Assembly (NCBI GenBank): GCA_963575645.1
Contig: OY754475.1
Location: 5,456,001 to 5,520,000 of the forward strand
Source: Xanthostigma xanthostigma
Lineage: Eukaryota > Arthropoda > Insecta > Raphidioptera > Raphidiidae
DNA length: 64,000 nucleotides
Direction of reading: 5' to 3'
Positions 38,801-53,800 of this stretch are shown here, piece by piece; positions within the stretch are counted from its first letter, which is position 1, and the number at the start of each line of letters is the position of its first letter. Made by a program: the position numbers and the translations under genes. Below the pieces are notes generated by a model that was not told where the DNA came from, made no database searches, and saw nothing but the letters and a program-made list of their open reading frames with translations.

Positions 38801-41800
38801 TTTCGTAGGTCTGTGTCAAAATATATGAAGATACATTATTTATAAAAATGCATACGAATTGCCCTTTTTAACAAATAATTTGTCTACGTTTATGACTGGT
38901 TCAAATGTGCATTGTGTTTGACCAAAATTAGTCCGTCCGCTTTCACTGATGCTTCCCGGCAGTCGTTGCAAAATTAAACAAATGAATCTTGAATATACAG
39001 TCGGGGTCCAATACAAGTACGGCGAACGATACTTTGGTAAATCTTGAAACGTTTTTCTCCACCTTTGTTTTCATACAACTGTCGCACATTTGTTGAAAAT
39101 CCGATTTAAATGAAATTCGTAGCCACACACAAAAGAATAGAATGCCATTTTCTTGTATCATTATCGTAGAGGTTGATTTTTTATTTCAGTCCGTTAAGTG
39201 GTTTCTTTTCTGAATTTTTCTTCGACATATTAATGGTGGCATAATGCACATATGTATGGCTTATGGACCCGTTTTCGAGAAAATTGTTACGTGAAGGGAA
39301 CAGGAAAAATTAAAAAAATAATATCCCACAAAAAACGTTGAAAATTTGGTTTAGATTCGTTGAATGGACCTTTAAAATTAGCTTCCTTGCTCTGTAGATA
39401 CCGTGAAACGTCTAAATCCGTCGATTTTTTTTGCAAAATTACCCATAAGACTTCACTCGATGGAAAGTAAAAATTATTTTATCGATGTTTATGCGAATAT
39501 AAATTAAAATCAAATATATTATTATTATTATAACATTCCCGGAAGCGAATCCTGGATTTTGATCATATTAAGTCAGAACACAGGACTTATTTAACCAAAT
39601 ATTTTCGACTGCTCCAAATGATTTAATTAGGTCAGTCCATATAAATGATTTTTTGTTTAACAAAATCAGCAGATTTAACGAAATATACGTTAAATACTAA
39701 TCCAAAAATAGTTATTCTAAAATCAGAACTTTTATACGTACGTTGCAAAAAAATTAAAATACGTTTTATATTTTGCTCTCTACTGTATACTACAAAAAAA
39801 TCAATCAAACATACAGACTTATGTTATAATGACTGAGTTTTTTTTGTTCTTCAAATTGCGCAAAAATATTAAATATAATTTTATGGGAACGAATTTGTGA
39901 AGATTGTTATCGCATTTCAATAGACAAAAAAAAACATCGCAATTATGTAATAAATTTCTGCAATTTATTTATCTCTTTTTAAAAGATATTTACAAAAAAG
40001 AAAACATTAACAATATTATTATAACTGAATATAATAATTATTATTACATTATTGGGCAGTGTAAATGTTTAACAGAATTGTATTTTATCAATTAATGTTT
40101 AATTAATAATAATTAAATAAATATGTTAATTGAATTTTTAATTAGAAAGTACTATGTATAATATAATCAGTTATTTGTGTATATTCTTGGATGGATTGTA
40201 CTTGAAAGTAAATTAATTTGTTTAAACAAATGAGTAAAGAATCTCTAGGAAAGAATGGTGAATTTTTAAAATAATATCCAGTATCAATCATGAACAGCCC
40301 ACTAAAACAGTAATACAAAAAAGAAGAGACTGTGTATTTTAAACTACACACTGGAGAAGGTTAACTGGTGTAATTACATAAAAAAAGCTATAATAGCACT
40401 GACCCCTTGGATCCAAAGTACGATCTTTAGGTTACGAGGCAACTGTTCCGCCTTAGCTTAATGTTCTACAGTCGGTTTTTATAAGTTACATTGCCACACG
40501 TTCATTACATTTTTAATCTCAAAAATCGATTTTACCTTACCGTGCCAAAAGAAGTTTCACTTCAAATAGAGGTGCGTGACTTTTTCATTAAATAAGAATT
40601 ATTTTTGTTCTCACAATTCTGTTAAACTTTTATGTATTATATTGGCTAATTATATTCTAAAGTGACATTTTGTTTAACTTAAGAAATATCTTCCGTTACA
40701 AGTACAAAAAAAACAATGATTATTTAAAACTTCTATTAATGGATAACGAACAATAAAAATAATAATAATATAAATAAAAATAATAATTAACAATATTTTA
40801 TGGTCATTGTTGTCAATTTGGCAGTGCAAATATTGGCTAACATCAATAAAAAAAAACATCGCAACAATCGTTCACTGCGTTTTCTGGACTATGAAAATAT
40901 ACAGGAGTTTTCAGAGATTTATTAAACGAATCTATAGTGATTTTTACTTTAGAACACTGATGATGACTATAAATCATTAATTAATAAATTATTAAAATTG
41001 TAATTGCGAGGGATTCATCACGATTTTAAGTTGGGCTGGTAACATCCAGAATAATTTGCAGTGCTGCAGTAAAATAAATATGTGACAATTAAATATAACA
41101 CCCTGTATATTTTTGGCCTAATGACTGTCAATTGTTGTTGGTTGGCTTCAATGTTTTTTTTGGGTATCAGGTGGGAACGCACTGGTAGTTTTGCTTGCGA
41201 ATCCCCTATTTGGCATCTTTAGCCTAAAAATAGACAACAGACAATCAGTTCCTCTAACTACGAGTTAATTACTAGTTAATTAGTTAATCAATAACACCTG
41301 CCTTGACATTGACCAATTCGATTGATATTTACAAAATGTAAAATAAATAAATTTGATGTATGAAGCAAATAATAAACTGGTGCATTTTTATTTAAATAAA
41401 AAAAAATGGTTATTTTACACACAAAATGATATAAATAATGGCGACGGAAGATATTTGTGAATCTTTCGAAGGACGTCATGCGGAAATAAATTTATAAATA
41501 TATACAAAATCACAAGTTTCAGATATAAATGCATTCTTACTGGCCTCAAATCTAAAAAATATATACAAAATATAAAGTGACGTCATTTGAAAGATCAGTT
41601 AGTACTTATATGGTTATTCTACAAAGATATTTACAGAAAAAACACTGGCAAAGTTTTTAAAGGACCGATCGAAATATTAAAAAAAATATTTTAATATCAA
41701 TTCAAAAAGCACTGTTTCGATGAAATTTTGTTGATTTCTCCGATAACTTATCCAAACTGTTGAAAATTTTGCTGACGATACTGATTCTGTTGCCCCAAAT

Positions 41801-44800
41801 CGAACCTATTGACCGACCTTCCCAATTGTTGTTGCAAATTATACTGTTGATTATTATTAAATCGTTGTTGTTCTAATTGATACAACTGTTGACGTCTAGC
41901 ATTTATTTGTTGTTGTTCGTAATAAAATTGTTGTTGTTGCAACTGATTGTTATTAAAATTATTTTGCCTGTTATTAAAATTGTTTTGAGGAAACTGTTGA
42001 TTATTATATATGAATTGTTGTTGTTGTGATTGTTGATCGAAATATTGGCGTTGTGGGACATTGTTGTATTGTTGTTGAGGAATATTATTGTATTGATTAA
42101 ATTGTTGATTGTTAAAACTGTTTCTTCTTTGGAAATCGTTGGCAGTTGGAATTGAAATTGATTGTTGAATTTGGAATGATTGATCAACGCTGTTGTGTTG
42201 GGGACGCAATGATTGTTGCTGATGTTGTTGGAAATGCAATGATTGTTGCTGATGTTGTTGGGGAACGAGCGGTTGTTGTTGTTGATGATGTTGTTGTTGT
42301 CTAATGAATGGTATTTGCGGTCTGTATGTGGTAGCCTCTAACAGCTGGTTTTGGGGAACCCCCTGTGCGAATGATTGGAACGTTTGCTGATGATGAAGCG
42401 ACGAAGGGAGTAATGATTGGATCTCTGGTGTCAAAAATGGTATCGCGCGAGCATGCTTCTGTAACATCAGAAACAGAAACGATACTACTGCTTCGTTTTC
42501 TTCGAACGCAATGAAAATGAAAGAAAGAAAAAAAAAACAAGAACTCCGAAAAAATATCCACACAATTCCACAGAAAAAAGCAGAGCAGTCTGGCTTCATC
42601 CTAAATCCCTACTGTGTAAGCGAGTTTTTAAGCCCCTGTTTTTTCCGCTTCATGAAGTCATTTTTTTTTGTTAAAAGAAGAAAGTTAGAAGTTATATAAA
42701 GAGTTCTTCATTAGTTACAAAATTTCTTTTTAGCACAAGTCAAATATTCTCTGTCAATAGTCAATTCTATTGATTTGTCATAATATCGTTTCTGTTTCTA
42801 TACAAATTATCAGAAGCAAACTTCTCTTGTTTATTTTGTGTATGGTAGTGTTCACTTGTTTTTTTTTTTTTATTTTTTAGTCAAAACCAGTTGTCAAGTT
42901 GTTCACGATTTTTGTCTGCGACGTCAATTTGAGATTATATATTTCGTTTGTAGTTGATTTTTCAGCAAACCAGTTTTTATATATCGTTCAAAGTTTATTT
43001 ACACTGTAACTCAACGGATTCGAGCCGACCTGCGTCTCAAATCCAGTAGCCGTTTCGTTAAACTCATTGTTAGTAAACTGTTAGTTAAAATCACATGCGT
43101 TCCATAGAACAAAGAGCCAATTTTGGTTTAAATCGGCTCGAAAATCACACACATACACACAAAACACGAATTATATATAAAGCATTTTCATTTTTTTTTC
43201 TTAAAGCACACATTTTTATACACATGCATCAAATCACTTATGATTTGAGTATATATATGAACTTTTAAAATTTGTTTTCATCACGACCACATTTTTGAAA
43301 AGCGCATAATCCTTTCTAAGAGGCACTGACATGCAAAATCTATATTTTAAAGACACAATATTCTATTAAGGCCGTAGCACACAAGGCTAGAAGCGCTGTT
43401 AGATTCCTTGCTAGATTTGTCTACTAGTTTTTAACCGACGAAAAACAAAAACGGAGGAGGTTCTCAAGTCGACGCGTATATTTTTTTTTTTTTTATGTAT
43501 GACCACGCATAATTTTTTACAGAGTAGTCCGATTTTGATAAATATTTTTTTGTTTGAAAGGGTATACCCCGAAGTTAGTCCCATATAAATTTGGTAAAAA
43601 AATTCCAACCCTAAGGGTAGGAAAACAGGGGATGATTGATTGTTCACTCACTGATTGTAATGTATGACCACACATAACTTTTTACAGAGTAGTCCGATTT
43701 TGATAATTATTTTTCTGTTTGAAAGGGTATACCCCGAAGTTGGTCCCATATAAATTTGGTAAAAAAATTCCAACCCTAAGGGTAGGAAAACAGGGGATGA
43801 TTGATTGTTTACTCACTGATTGTAATGTATGACCACACATAACCTTTTACAGAGTAGTCCGATTTTGATAATTATTTTTTTATTGGATAGGGTATACTTC
43901 GAGGTTGGTCTCATATAAATTTGGAAAAAAAATTCCTACCCTAAGGGTGCTAAAATAGGGGTGATTTATTGTTCACTCACAGATTTTCATGCTGAGTTGT
44001 GTATTACAATTATAAATTATATAGCCACAAAAAATTATAAAATAAAAACTTTTTAACAAAAAAATTAAACCGCCGAAAAACTGAAAAGCAAAAAATAATA
44101 AATCTTTTTATTTAACTAAGTTCTATTTAAGTAGTTGAACGTATGTGACAATCTAGTATATCTAAGTAATTTTGAGTCGGCGTCAAACAACCAATGAACA
44201 AAGATCACTAAAAGAAATAACCAAATCAAATTAGAGAACTCTCGTGAACTCTCAGAGATTTCCGGCGAAGGATTGTTGACGCCGACTCAAAATTACTTAG
44301 ATATACTAGATTGTCACATACGTTCAACTACTTAAATAGAACTTAGTTAAATAAAAAGATTTATTATTTTTTGCTTTTCAGTTTTTCGGCGGTTTAATTT
44401 TTTTGTTAAAAAGTTTTTTCTAGCGCTGGTTTTCTTGATTGTGAGACATCTTTTCAAGCTAAATCTGGTGGACGTGCAGTGACAGTTCAAATATGAACAC
44501 AGAGCAAAACGTGTCTGTAGTCTGACTCTGAGCACAACGACGCCCCATGTTGGTTTGTGGGCGTTTGTTTAAGTCGCCCACGTAACAAGATACTGCTTCT
44601 TGATTAGTTCTTGCTCATACCTAGCAAGGAAAATAGCCCCTGTTCTAATTTTAAAACATATCTTGTGAGCTAGCAGGCAAGCCCGCAGTTCCAGCTTCGT
44701 ACCCAGTCAACCGGCCAGCAGAACTCCAAGCAGTGTTTCTAGCCTCGTGTGCAGAAGCCTTTAAGTCTGCTTATTGGCACATTTACGGTTTAACGTGGAG

Positions 44801-47800
44801 TTTAAGCCGCGACAAATCATGCAAAATATATATTTGTATAATTTAAAATAAAAAATGTAATTAATTCGTTACTAACCTGTGGACTAACTCCGAGCATCTT
44901 CAGCGACGGTGGAACATTGAGACCTGACGGTATTCGAGCATGTCCGAAATCGACAGTGAACGCCTCGCACCAAATTCCGAAATGTCCGATATCGAACACG
45001 GTGAGATCTCCGGGCAATGTCAATACGACCGTCTTTCGATCGTAGCGTCTGAGTGGGATTTCTTTTCCGTTTTCGTCAGGAACGCGTATCCCTTGAGGAG
45101 ACGGTTTCGGCCCGCGGCCAACCCAGAATTTCGCGTCTGTAAAGAAAATAATTACCCGGTAAATACCGCATACTTTTGGAACGAAGTTTCTTATGGGACA
45201 TTATAGATATGAATGGAGAGGGTTAGAAAAAAAAACGTAAGAATAAAGGCCGTAAAGAAAATCTATAACGAAAATCTAATCTAATTACCTATTGTATGTT
45301 CGTAGACCATTAAGCTATAGATTTTTGACGTGATAACGTCTTATAAATTGATGAATCACCAATATTATAAATTGATAAAACACCGGCTGCATGTACGAAA
45401 AAGTGTAACGTAACGTTCCTAACGCGTAACGCATAACGCGTAACGTTCCGCCTGACCCTGTGCGTGCTTTTTGCTAATTTCTCGCTCAATTTAAATCAGA
45501 TCGGTTTGAAACCAGTCTTAAACGAAAGAGGAGAACATTTTACATAGATTTCGTATAACAGAATTTGCCTAAACAGTTTTTTTATACAAATTTATATAGA
45601 AAAATAGCTGTATAAATGCAATGTTGTCTAATGCATGGCGCGACGCGGTCGGTTGTCTTTGTTTGCCGTACATGGAAATTAGAAGCAAACGTATGTCTTG
45701 TCTTAATATGAAAACGGCTGCATTTCTAATGTTTAATTCAATTTTTTGACATTAGTATATTGTGAAATGCAACGCCTTCTAAGTTAAGTATTGGAATAAC
45801 TAATTATTATTAGAACATAATACTTTGTAAGTTGCAAACGTCACTTTTGACATTTCTTATCATTCCGACAGCAAGGATAAGCGGATTGAAACCAAATTTT
45901 GGGAGGTTTAGGTTATGTATTACGGAATACGTTATCACGTAAAACTATCGTCCGTAAACCGACTTTACAGACAACCAATTTTTTAAGACATCTACAAAAA
46001 TGCGAGATTTGAGTGATTTATCTTCAAACCTGTAAGTTATCTGTTTTAAAATGAATATAGTTAATTGGAAATTCTCCGAAGCTATTATTTAAGTTCGAGG
46101 AGGTATTTTAAAGTTCGACAGTTAGTCGATAGTTCCCAAAGATGCTTAGCTAATGTTCATCATTTCAAGAAAATTCAAACCGTTTTAATCCATCTCAAAC
46201 TCGCTTTTCACTTAATATATGAAACTGTTTGATCAATGCACCTGAACTTTGCCTTCATTCTCTAAACTGCTTTGAACTTTGAACACCTACTTCCAAATAC
46301 AGTTGTCAATAGTGAACAAGTTACAAAAACAGTTTTAAGTAAAGGATTTCTACTTTATTGAAGTAAAACTTCTTTTTGGCACGCTTGACTTGGGGAGTAA
46401 GCTGGTAAATGCCTGACGAAATCATTTACGGAAATGCATCATTATATACAATTGTTTTTTTGTATCAAAAATACATTTCATCGAATTTTGCTGCATTTTG
46501 TAACGGGAAATAATTTAGGTTAGTTAATAAATTCTTTTAAATGTATTATAAATTATGCTAATAATTATATATACATATTTTGCCTATTAATTAATCAAAA
46601 ATTATATTTTAAACATTTCGTCTTTGTAGATATGTGCTACAGAGTGAGGTTATATTGTGTAAATCAGGATGTCTAATCAAAATATGGTGATAGATTATCG
46701 AATATTACTTATTGTATCCTTATTGTATCATTATTATATATTATTATGTATTATATATTGCAGGAAGAAGTTTTACTTCAGTCGTGTGGTCTAAAGCAAA
46801 CTCGGTTTTTTGATGAAAATATATACAGTGTAAACTTCATTCACCGTCACTCGATATAACGACAAACTCCTTAAAACGTCGAAATTACTTAACTCTAGTA
46901 GATTCACCTTGTTGCTCATACAATGGTACACTCTAAATAACGACACACCCAGTCTAAATAACGACAACAATACGTAATCATTAAGCAATAACCAGTGCTT
47001 GTTTGTTATTTTGTTGCTTTGTTGTCGGCATAATGCGTACCGAAGATTCTAAGAAATTCGTTCTTTTGTTTGTTGGGAATTGGGATTATCTTTCATATGT
47101 TTAGCTCAGCTGCTTATCGATAAGTTAACATATTCTTAGTTGCCCTCAAACTTGCAAACTGTGAACATGGCGAGTAAAAGAAAATCTATGTGTATTGGAA
47201 ATTTTAATGGATTATTTCTTCTGTCCGTTTAACGACAACTCTCAATGACGCCACAAAGTATAAAGTCCCTTAAAAGTTTATTACTAGCTGCCCGTCCCGG
47301 CTTCATCCGGGTGCAAAACTGTATGATTTATTAAATACATAGTCTCTCCCATTCAAAGTTCATGAACTATACGAACTCTGCATTATACATTTTGTGACTA
47401 CAATAAACTCAAATCAATACGGCGGACATTAAATAACATTGTATACTAGTCGTCGTAAACAAAACACAGCTGATTTATCGACGCGTGTTTGTTTGTGACG
47501 TTTATAACAAATGCAAGTGTTATATTAACAAGAGTTTGTTATAGTGTAAGCTCTTTAAATTAACGCGTTTTCATTGTAAAATAGAAAATTATATTCGGTA
47601 TATTATGCTGTTAAATATAGTACCTATGGCTTATAAACAGGAAAACTTTGTTGATTTGTATTCTCAAAAAAATGCTGAACCGATTTAAAAAATTATTTCG
47701 TTGTTTAAAAAAAAGACAAAAGAGGGATGAGAAGTGAGCGAAAATCTAAAGAAAATCAGAGAAGTCATATATGCCAAATTAAAATCTGTCAAACAAATGA

Positions 47801-50800
47801 TAATCGTTTTTGTTGCGGTATATCTTCTAATCGAAAGTAACATTTTTTCCCAAAAGTAATGCCATCTCTCGGTATAAAAATGAAAAGTCAAAATGTATTT
47901 GTATTCCTGTAAACAAGGCTTTTTAGTAGACGAACTTGGCGATCTGGTTGATATAGGACTAACAATTTTGTGCAACTGCCGAAATGTTTGTCCGTAAGTG
48001 TACCTACATCTTTATTCTACTACAACGATGATTTATTTGGTATTTATATATAAAATAATTATAGTGTAACGTAATAATTTTGATAACAGTTATAATTTTA
48101 ATGATATATGTATGAGATTGCGATGGTACCAACATTCTCTGTCTGTTGATTGTTCAATAGATTTAATTGCTACATTAGGTCGTAATTAACCTTTTTACCT
48201 GGCTACGGCGAAGCCAAAAGGAAGGGTTATGAGTTTATGTATGTTTGTATTTACGAGTGTTCAACCGTAGCGCCTAAACAATTCATTCGATTTTGATAAA
48301 TAAGATGTCAATCGACTCGTTATTATGGCCCGGGTAACATTTATTTTTGAATCTTGGTCCCAGAGAGGAGCAAATTATAAATAAAAAATAAGTTCAAAAA
48401 GTAAAACCCGACTCCTGAAAAGTATGAAACAAGAAAATATTCTCATCTGAGGATAGCCGTGGTCGTATGCCATCTCATATTTATATGAGGCCCTCTAGAT
48501 GTATAGCGTGTTGGCACTTTGCCCTAGAGCTTATGATCGCTTACTATACTGTTAAAATGTAATGTTTTGTTAGGGTAGGTGGCATATGACCGCGGCTATC
48601 CTCAGATGACAATATTTTCTTGTTTCATACTTTTCAGTAGTGGGGTTTTAAATTTTAAACTTATTCGTATCGAGTATGGTATCTCAATAATCGGTATAAT
48701 ATTGCATTTTGACATATCGATATGGAATCCTAAAGTTTATTTCTATACTAATATATAAAAAATTATCTGAACGTTTGTGTGTTTGAATGGAAATTTAAAA
48801 ACTTAACGAATTTTAATTAAACTTTTTGATAATGGCGCGGAGACTTTTTTTGATTTCTACTAATAGTGACATAAAATATGTGGTCTCGTTATGCTCTCAT
48901 AACAGGGAACTGTTTTTCCCGGGCAAAATTAATAAACAACAATTATTACTTCAGATTGTTAATAAAATTATAATTCAAAGTTCATAATTTATTTGATTCC
49001 TTAACGACTTATTACATGCACTAAACAGCTATTATTGTTTCTTAACAATTCGTGACACTGGTAACGAATAGGTTAAATAATTTGGCGTGCACAATGTGTG
49101 ATATACCTATACACTTGATTATTATATTTATACAAATAAATTAAGGCCGTGTACTTTTTTTTATAGAATTATATTAACCTTTTGACCTCACCTCTATCAT
49201 TTATGATCGGTGAAAAAATTAATGTTTGATGGTGTAGATTTGTGGCATAAATAAGGTCGTTAGTTGACGGGGTCAAATGAATCGATTTTTTGAACGGGTG
49301 TTTTTAATTTAAGGTTATATTTTTATAGATTTTTAAAGGCGAACCGTACCTACCACGAATTTATTACAGTAGATGACAAAAAATTGGTACATGCTTAAAG
49401 AAAACTTTTATTTTGAAAATTTAAAGAGGAATCAAAACAAATATTCCTTTGGACTTACTCAAACAGTTAGCGGGAATGTTTTTTAACATTCGAGAATGAG
49501 ATAATGAGATTTTCATTTCCCAATTTTTCCCCTGAAATGAACAACCAGAACCAAAATTCAACTGTTTATACTTCTCGCTTGTAATAATGGGTCATCATAC
49601 CCTATCTGTGTGCTAATTTTCAAATTTTTACATCGAATAGTTTCAGAGAAAATCGCCTGTGACACAAACGGACGGACACCGAAGTCAATCCATAAATGTA
49701 ACACGGAACACTAAAAATAAAAAAAAAAAACAAACTGGGATGCAATCTATACCAATATTATAAAGAGAAAACAATTGTAAGTTTGGATGTGTAATCTTCA
49801 AAATTACTCATCCGATTTCAAAAATGTTTTCACCAATATTTAGAATGGACCTTCAGGATGGAGGTATTATCGCGTTAAAATAAAAGCGCCTTTCATGGAG
49901 ACCAATTTTGCAACGTAAGTCGACGAAAAAACGGTGGCAATCTACAAATTCGGGCGAAGCCGGACCGGGTTGCTAGGAATAAATAAAGAACTTTACAAAA
50001 AAACCCTTTACAAAAAACCGCATCTCGTTTTCGAGATAAATGGCGACATTCGAGTACACCAAACAAAATCTCACCCTAAATGCATACATCTTCTCCGTTC
50101 CGTCGTGGGTAAAAATTATGTTTGGCTTGGACTAGGAAGATATAAAGAGAACAAACTCCCGTTAAGTCATTCTTTTCCAACAACCCCGCAAGTTCTGATT
50201 TAATGGCAGCCTACTGGCTCTTCAATTGATATTATTATTATTATAAAAAATCAATGACTCACTTTTGAGTTTGAAAGGTTTTTAAACTTGATTGGGTTCA
50301 ATTGCAGTTCGTCACGGCGGCGTTCTAGATCGTATAACTTTACAACACATAATTATTATGCATTATGGGCGCATAAAATGTAGTTATAAATCTAATAAGC
50401 GTAACCTTGATCAAATATAATGCTGCTCACCTGTATTTGCCAGGGTTTTTACAGCCGCCATTTAAAAAAAAATCAATATTGGTAAAAGTCTTTAAAGTTT
50501 GGACTTTTCAGAATCGAGAGTACCTATTTATATTTATTGGTGGTCCGGTTCGGCTTAGTCTTAATTTGGAGATTGCCACCGTTTTTGAAGTAAAACTTCT
50601 TTACGCACGCTTGACTTGGAGAGTAAGGTGGTGAATGCGTGACGAGAGTGTTACGAAAATTGTGTGATCGAGCGAGGCGAACGGAATAGCGTTGCGCGAA
50701 CGGTGATTTCTTGATTATTTCGTCATTTCATTTCGTACTTGAACAATTTTATAAATTAATATTTTGTTCAATACATTAAATAGTCTACGTTTAAAGTGAA

Positions 50801-53800
50801 TAAAATTGTAAATTCATTTTAAAGTTCATATTTTGTGAATTTTCGGGTGAATAATAACAAATTATGGCAGGAAGAAGTTTTACTTCAGTCGTGTGGTCTA
50901 AACTCTAAAGCACACTCGTTTTTTTTTTCGTCGACTTACGTTGCAAAACTGGTCGCCACGAAAAGCGCTCTTATTTTATCACGATAATTTATAGCCTATG
51001 TCCATCCTACATAATGGTGAAAAAATTTTTGAAATCGGATGAGTAGTTTCGGAGATTACCTCCTACATCCAAACTTACAAACTTTACTTCTTTATAATAT
51101 TAGTATAGATAATCTATACTAAAATATAAAATTTACACTCTTTATAATATTAGTATAGATATGCTCAGTTGCAGAAAGTATTGTCAGAAAATGTGATTTA
51201 ATAATGACGTTAGATTGTGAACATTCATATTTCTCTCTATGAAAAAGCGAAAGCACGTTTTTAAACTCACAAAATTCACCCGCTTAATCAATAATTTTTG
51301 AAGGTGGATATATAATCTTTTTGAAGACCCTGGACGCATTAAACTTGCTGGACAAGTAGCCTTTTACTTCTGCCTTTCTATATATATGTGTATACTATAT
51401 TAATGTTATAGGTGTCTATTGCACGTGAAATAACATTATGCAGGTATAGTCTGGCAAAGATAATTGCTACAAAACAAAACACTATTGGAATTTGTACTAA
51501 TCATATACGTTTATTCTATACTGAGCATAGGAATAAAATCGCAATCGAACCATTAGGGTGCAAAGACATACTTCTGTCTTTTTTTAAGCCGTAAGCACTG
51601 GCGTATCCAGGAGGGCAAAACAAGCACGGGGAACCGGCTTAAGAAATTTCTAATTTTCCCCCTCCTGGGCCAAAAGCTGAGTACGCCCATGTTAACGTCA
51701 TACAAAAGACAAAGTTTTTGAAACAGAGATACTTTATTCAGATTGAATGCAAGTACATCAACCAATCCTATCATCGGAGAAAGCAGGGAATTACATCGAA
51801 GAAAGAGACGCAGATATATTTTCGATACGCTTTGTTGCTTCCACTCACCGCACATTGAGTACATAGACAATGATTCAAATAGTAAATTATTAAATATATG
51901 GTACTAATTGTACGAAATAACATTCAAAAAGTTGAATGGAATACTTTTACGGAATGAGTTAAATTAAATAGATTTTTTCAGAATATTTTATTTTTATAAA
52001 TACAATTATTTTTAGAGCACTATTTAACCAGGATGGGCGTGACTTGCAAAAATGTTGCTTCGTGGTTTATGAAAATATTTTCTCACGTCGTTTTTATGTT
52101 TTATATAAAAATGTACTTAATTTAAAATATCGTGGATATGTTTTACATATTATAACAAACTTACGGCGGAAACAAAAAAAAAGTCATTTAAAGAAAAATA
52201 AAAAAATTGCATAGATTTATTTAATACTAGTTCCCCGGTCCGGCTTCACCCGAATTTGTAAATTGCCACCGTTTTTTTGTCGACTTACAAAATTGGTCTC
52301 CACGAAAAGCGTTTTGTAACACCACGTCTTAAAAAGACACGCCGCCACTGGTGTACTCTGGTGGTCATGTAGAAAAACAGAGGCAAGATGGCAGCGGAGC
52401 GTATGAACTAGGAAGTAGTGTTCATGTTAAAAAACTTAAATTAATAAGTGTGTTGAATAAAATAATAATAATTGTTACAAACTGGCGCCCAACGTGGGGC
52501 CCGATCACTCTCGAAAATATGTTGAATAAAATAATAATAATTGTTACAGGTTTTATTTCAATGCGATAATATATAGCCTATTATATGTCCATCCTGAAGG
52601 TCCATTCTAAATAATGGTGACATAATTTTTCAAATATGTTCAGTGATTCCAAAGATTATCCTCGCAAAATTTATACTCTCTATTATATTAATCAAGATTA
52701 TAGATGTTAACATTAAACTAAAAAGGCATTCTTTGACGATAAAATGTTCATTTATTAATTTTTTTAACCAACAGTTTTTTAACATTCAACATGAAATTTG
52801 TTTTTTAAAATGAAGTTTACTTTCTTTAATGCATTTCTTACATTTTCAACGAACTTTGATTATTGGGTAAAGTGTAAGTATGGAAAAAGGGGCATTCCCC
52901 AATAATAAACTTACCGGGTGCTTCCCCGTCGTACGACAAATTTGGAACCAATAGTGTTTGGGCATCGACTATAACGATGTTGTCAGAGGAAATTCCATGA
53001 ACACCTCTTAGTGGGTCCATCTTTTGTGGTTTTGGATACTCGAAACCGCGAGGTATTTTGACGTCGCCGAAGTTCACCTGTAAGACAAATAAAAGTCAAA
53101 TACCGTATTGCGTTATTTATCGAGATGCAATAATCTTTTTGTAATTTATGTTAAAATCTTTAATACGGAAATTTTATCCAAACGTCTAATGATACAGAGG
53201 TGGGAGTGGTCGGATCGATTCAGCGTGATTTTTTCTATATGAATACCATCGGTCGTTTGTGAACATTATCTAACAGATTAAAAAAAAATAATTAAAAAGT
53301 AAGAAGGGGGAATTTTTTTACACTTTAAACCGAAACAAAATTGAAAAATTTTTGAAAAATAGATTCGTCTGATATCATGCATACTTATAGAAAAAATCAC
53401 TCTGAATTGATTGCGACCACCCGCAACCTTGTATCTCTTTTAGTTTCGGAGATATAGCCAATTTAAACGGTTTAAATTTTTTTACACTTTAAACCGTGAT
53501 AGCGTCTAAACTAAGCGAGATACGAATTTGCGCTTAGGCCCAATCGATTCAGCGTACTTTTTTCTATAAGACACGTTACTATTAAGCATATCTGAAAAAA
53601 TTATATATTTTGCCAAAATCGCAAAACGTTCATGTTTTCATATGCGTTTTGCAAAAATTCAACTTTTTAAGACACTAAGCGACTTTTGGACCGTTCTATA
53701 CTAATCTAACTTATAGAAAATTTCAAGCTGAATCGATTCCGACAATCCGCAACCCTGTATCGCCTTTAGTTTCAGAGATATGAGCGCCTCTTTATATTAT

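Larger units (their letters stand above)
43375..44757. mobile_element. Dispersed element E1, copy interrupted by nested insertions
   Basis: Left piece 43375-43428 (GCTAGATTTGTCTACTAGTTTTT) and right piece about 44415-44757 (CTAGCGCTGGTTTTCTTGAT onwards) are contiguous in the copy at 35810-36237. About 985 bp between them consists of a tandem repeat and a long inverted repeat, listed separately. Confidence 0.65.
45137..52914. other. Skeletor intron with scattered repeats, no gene seen
   Basis: The 7.8-kb intron between exons 44877-45136 and 52915-53077. Besides the listed elements it has an R1-type end near 47285-47340 (CTGCCCGTCCCGGCTTCATC) and one near 48200-48350. A small palindrome, CTGGCGTATCCAGGAGGG/CCCTCCTGGG, lies near 51600-51690. 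The ORF-like stretch at 49934-50203 begins within R1 sequence and matches nothing I know. Confidence 0.45.

Noticed and set aside
43015-43085. tRNA-like minus-strand segment with GGCTCGAATCC
   Set aside because: A B-box-like word is present, but no acceptor stem or anticodon arm can be closed. At most a degraded SINE.
49934-50203. 89-codon plus-strand ORF
   Set aside because: It begins inside an R1 repeat and shows no recognisable domain or conserved pattern.
52351-52569. 72-codon plus-strand ORF
   Set aside because: It spans the LTR, primer site and second LTR end of a non-coding miniature element.
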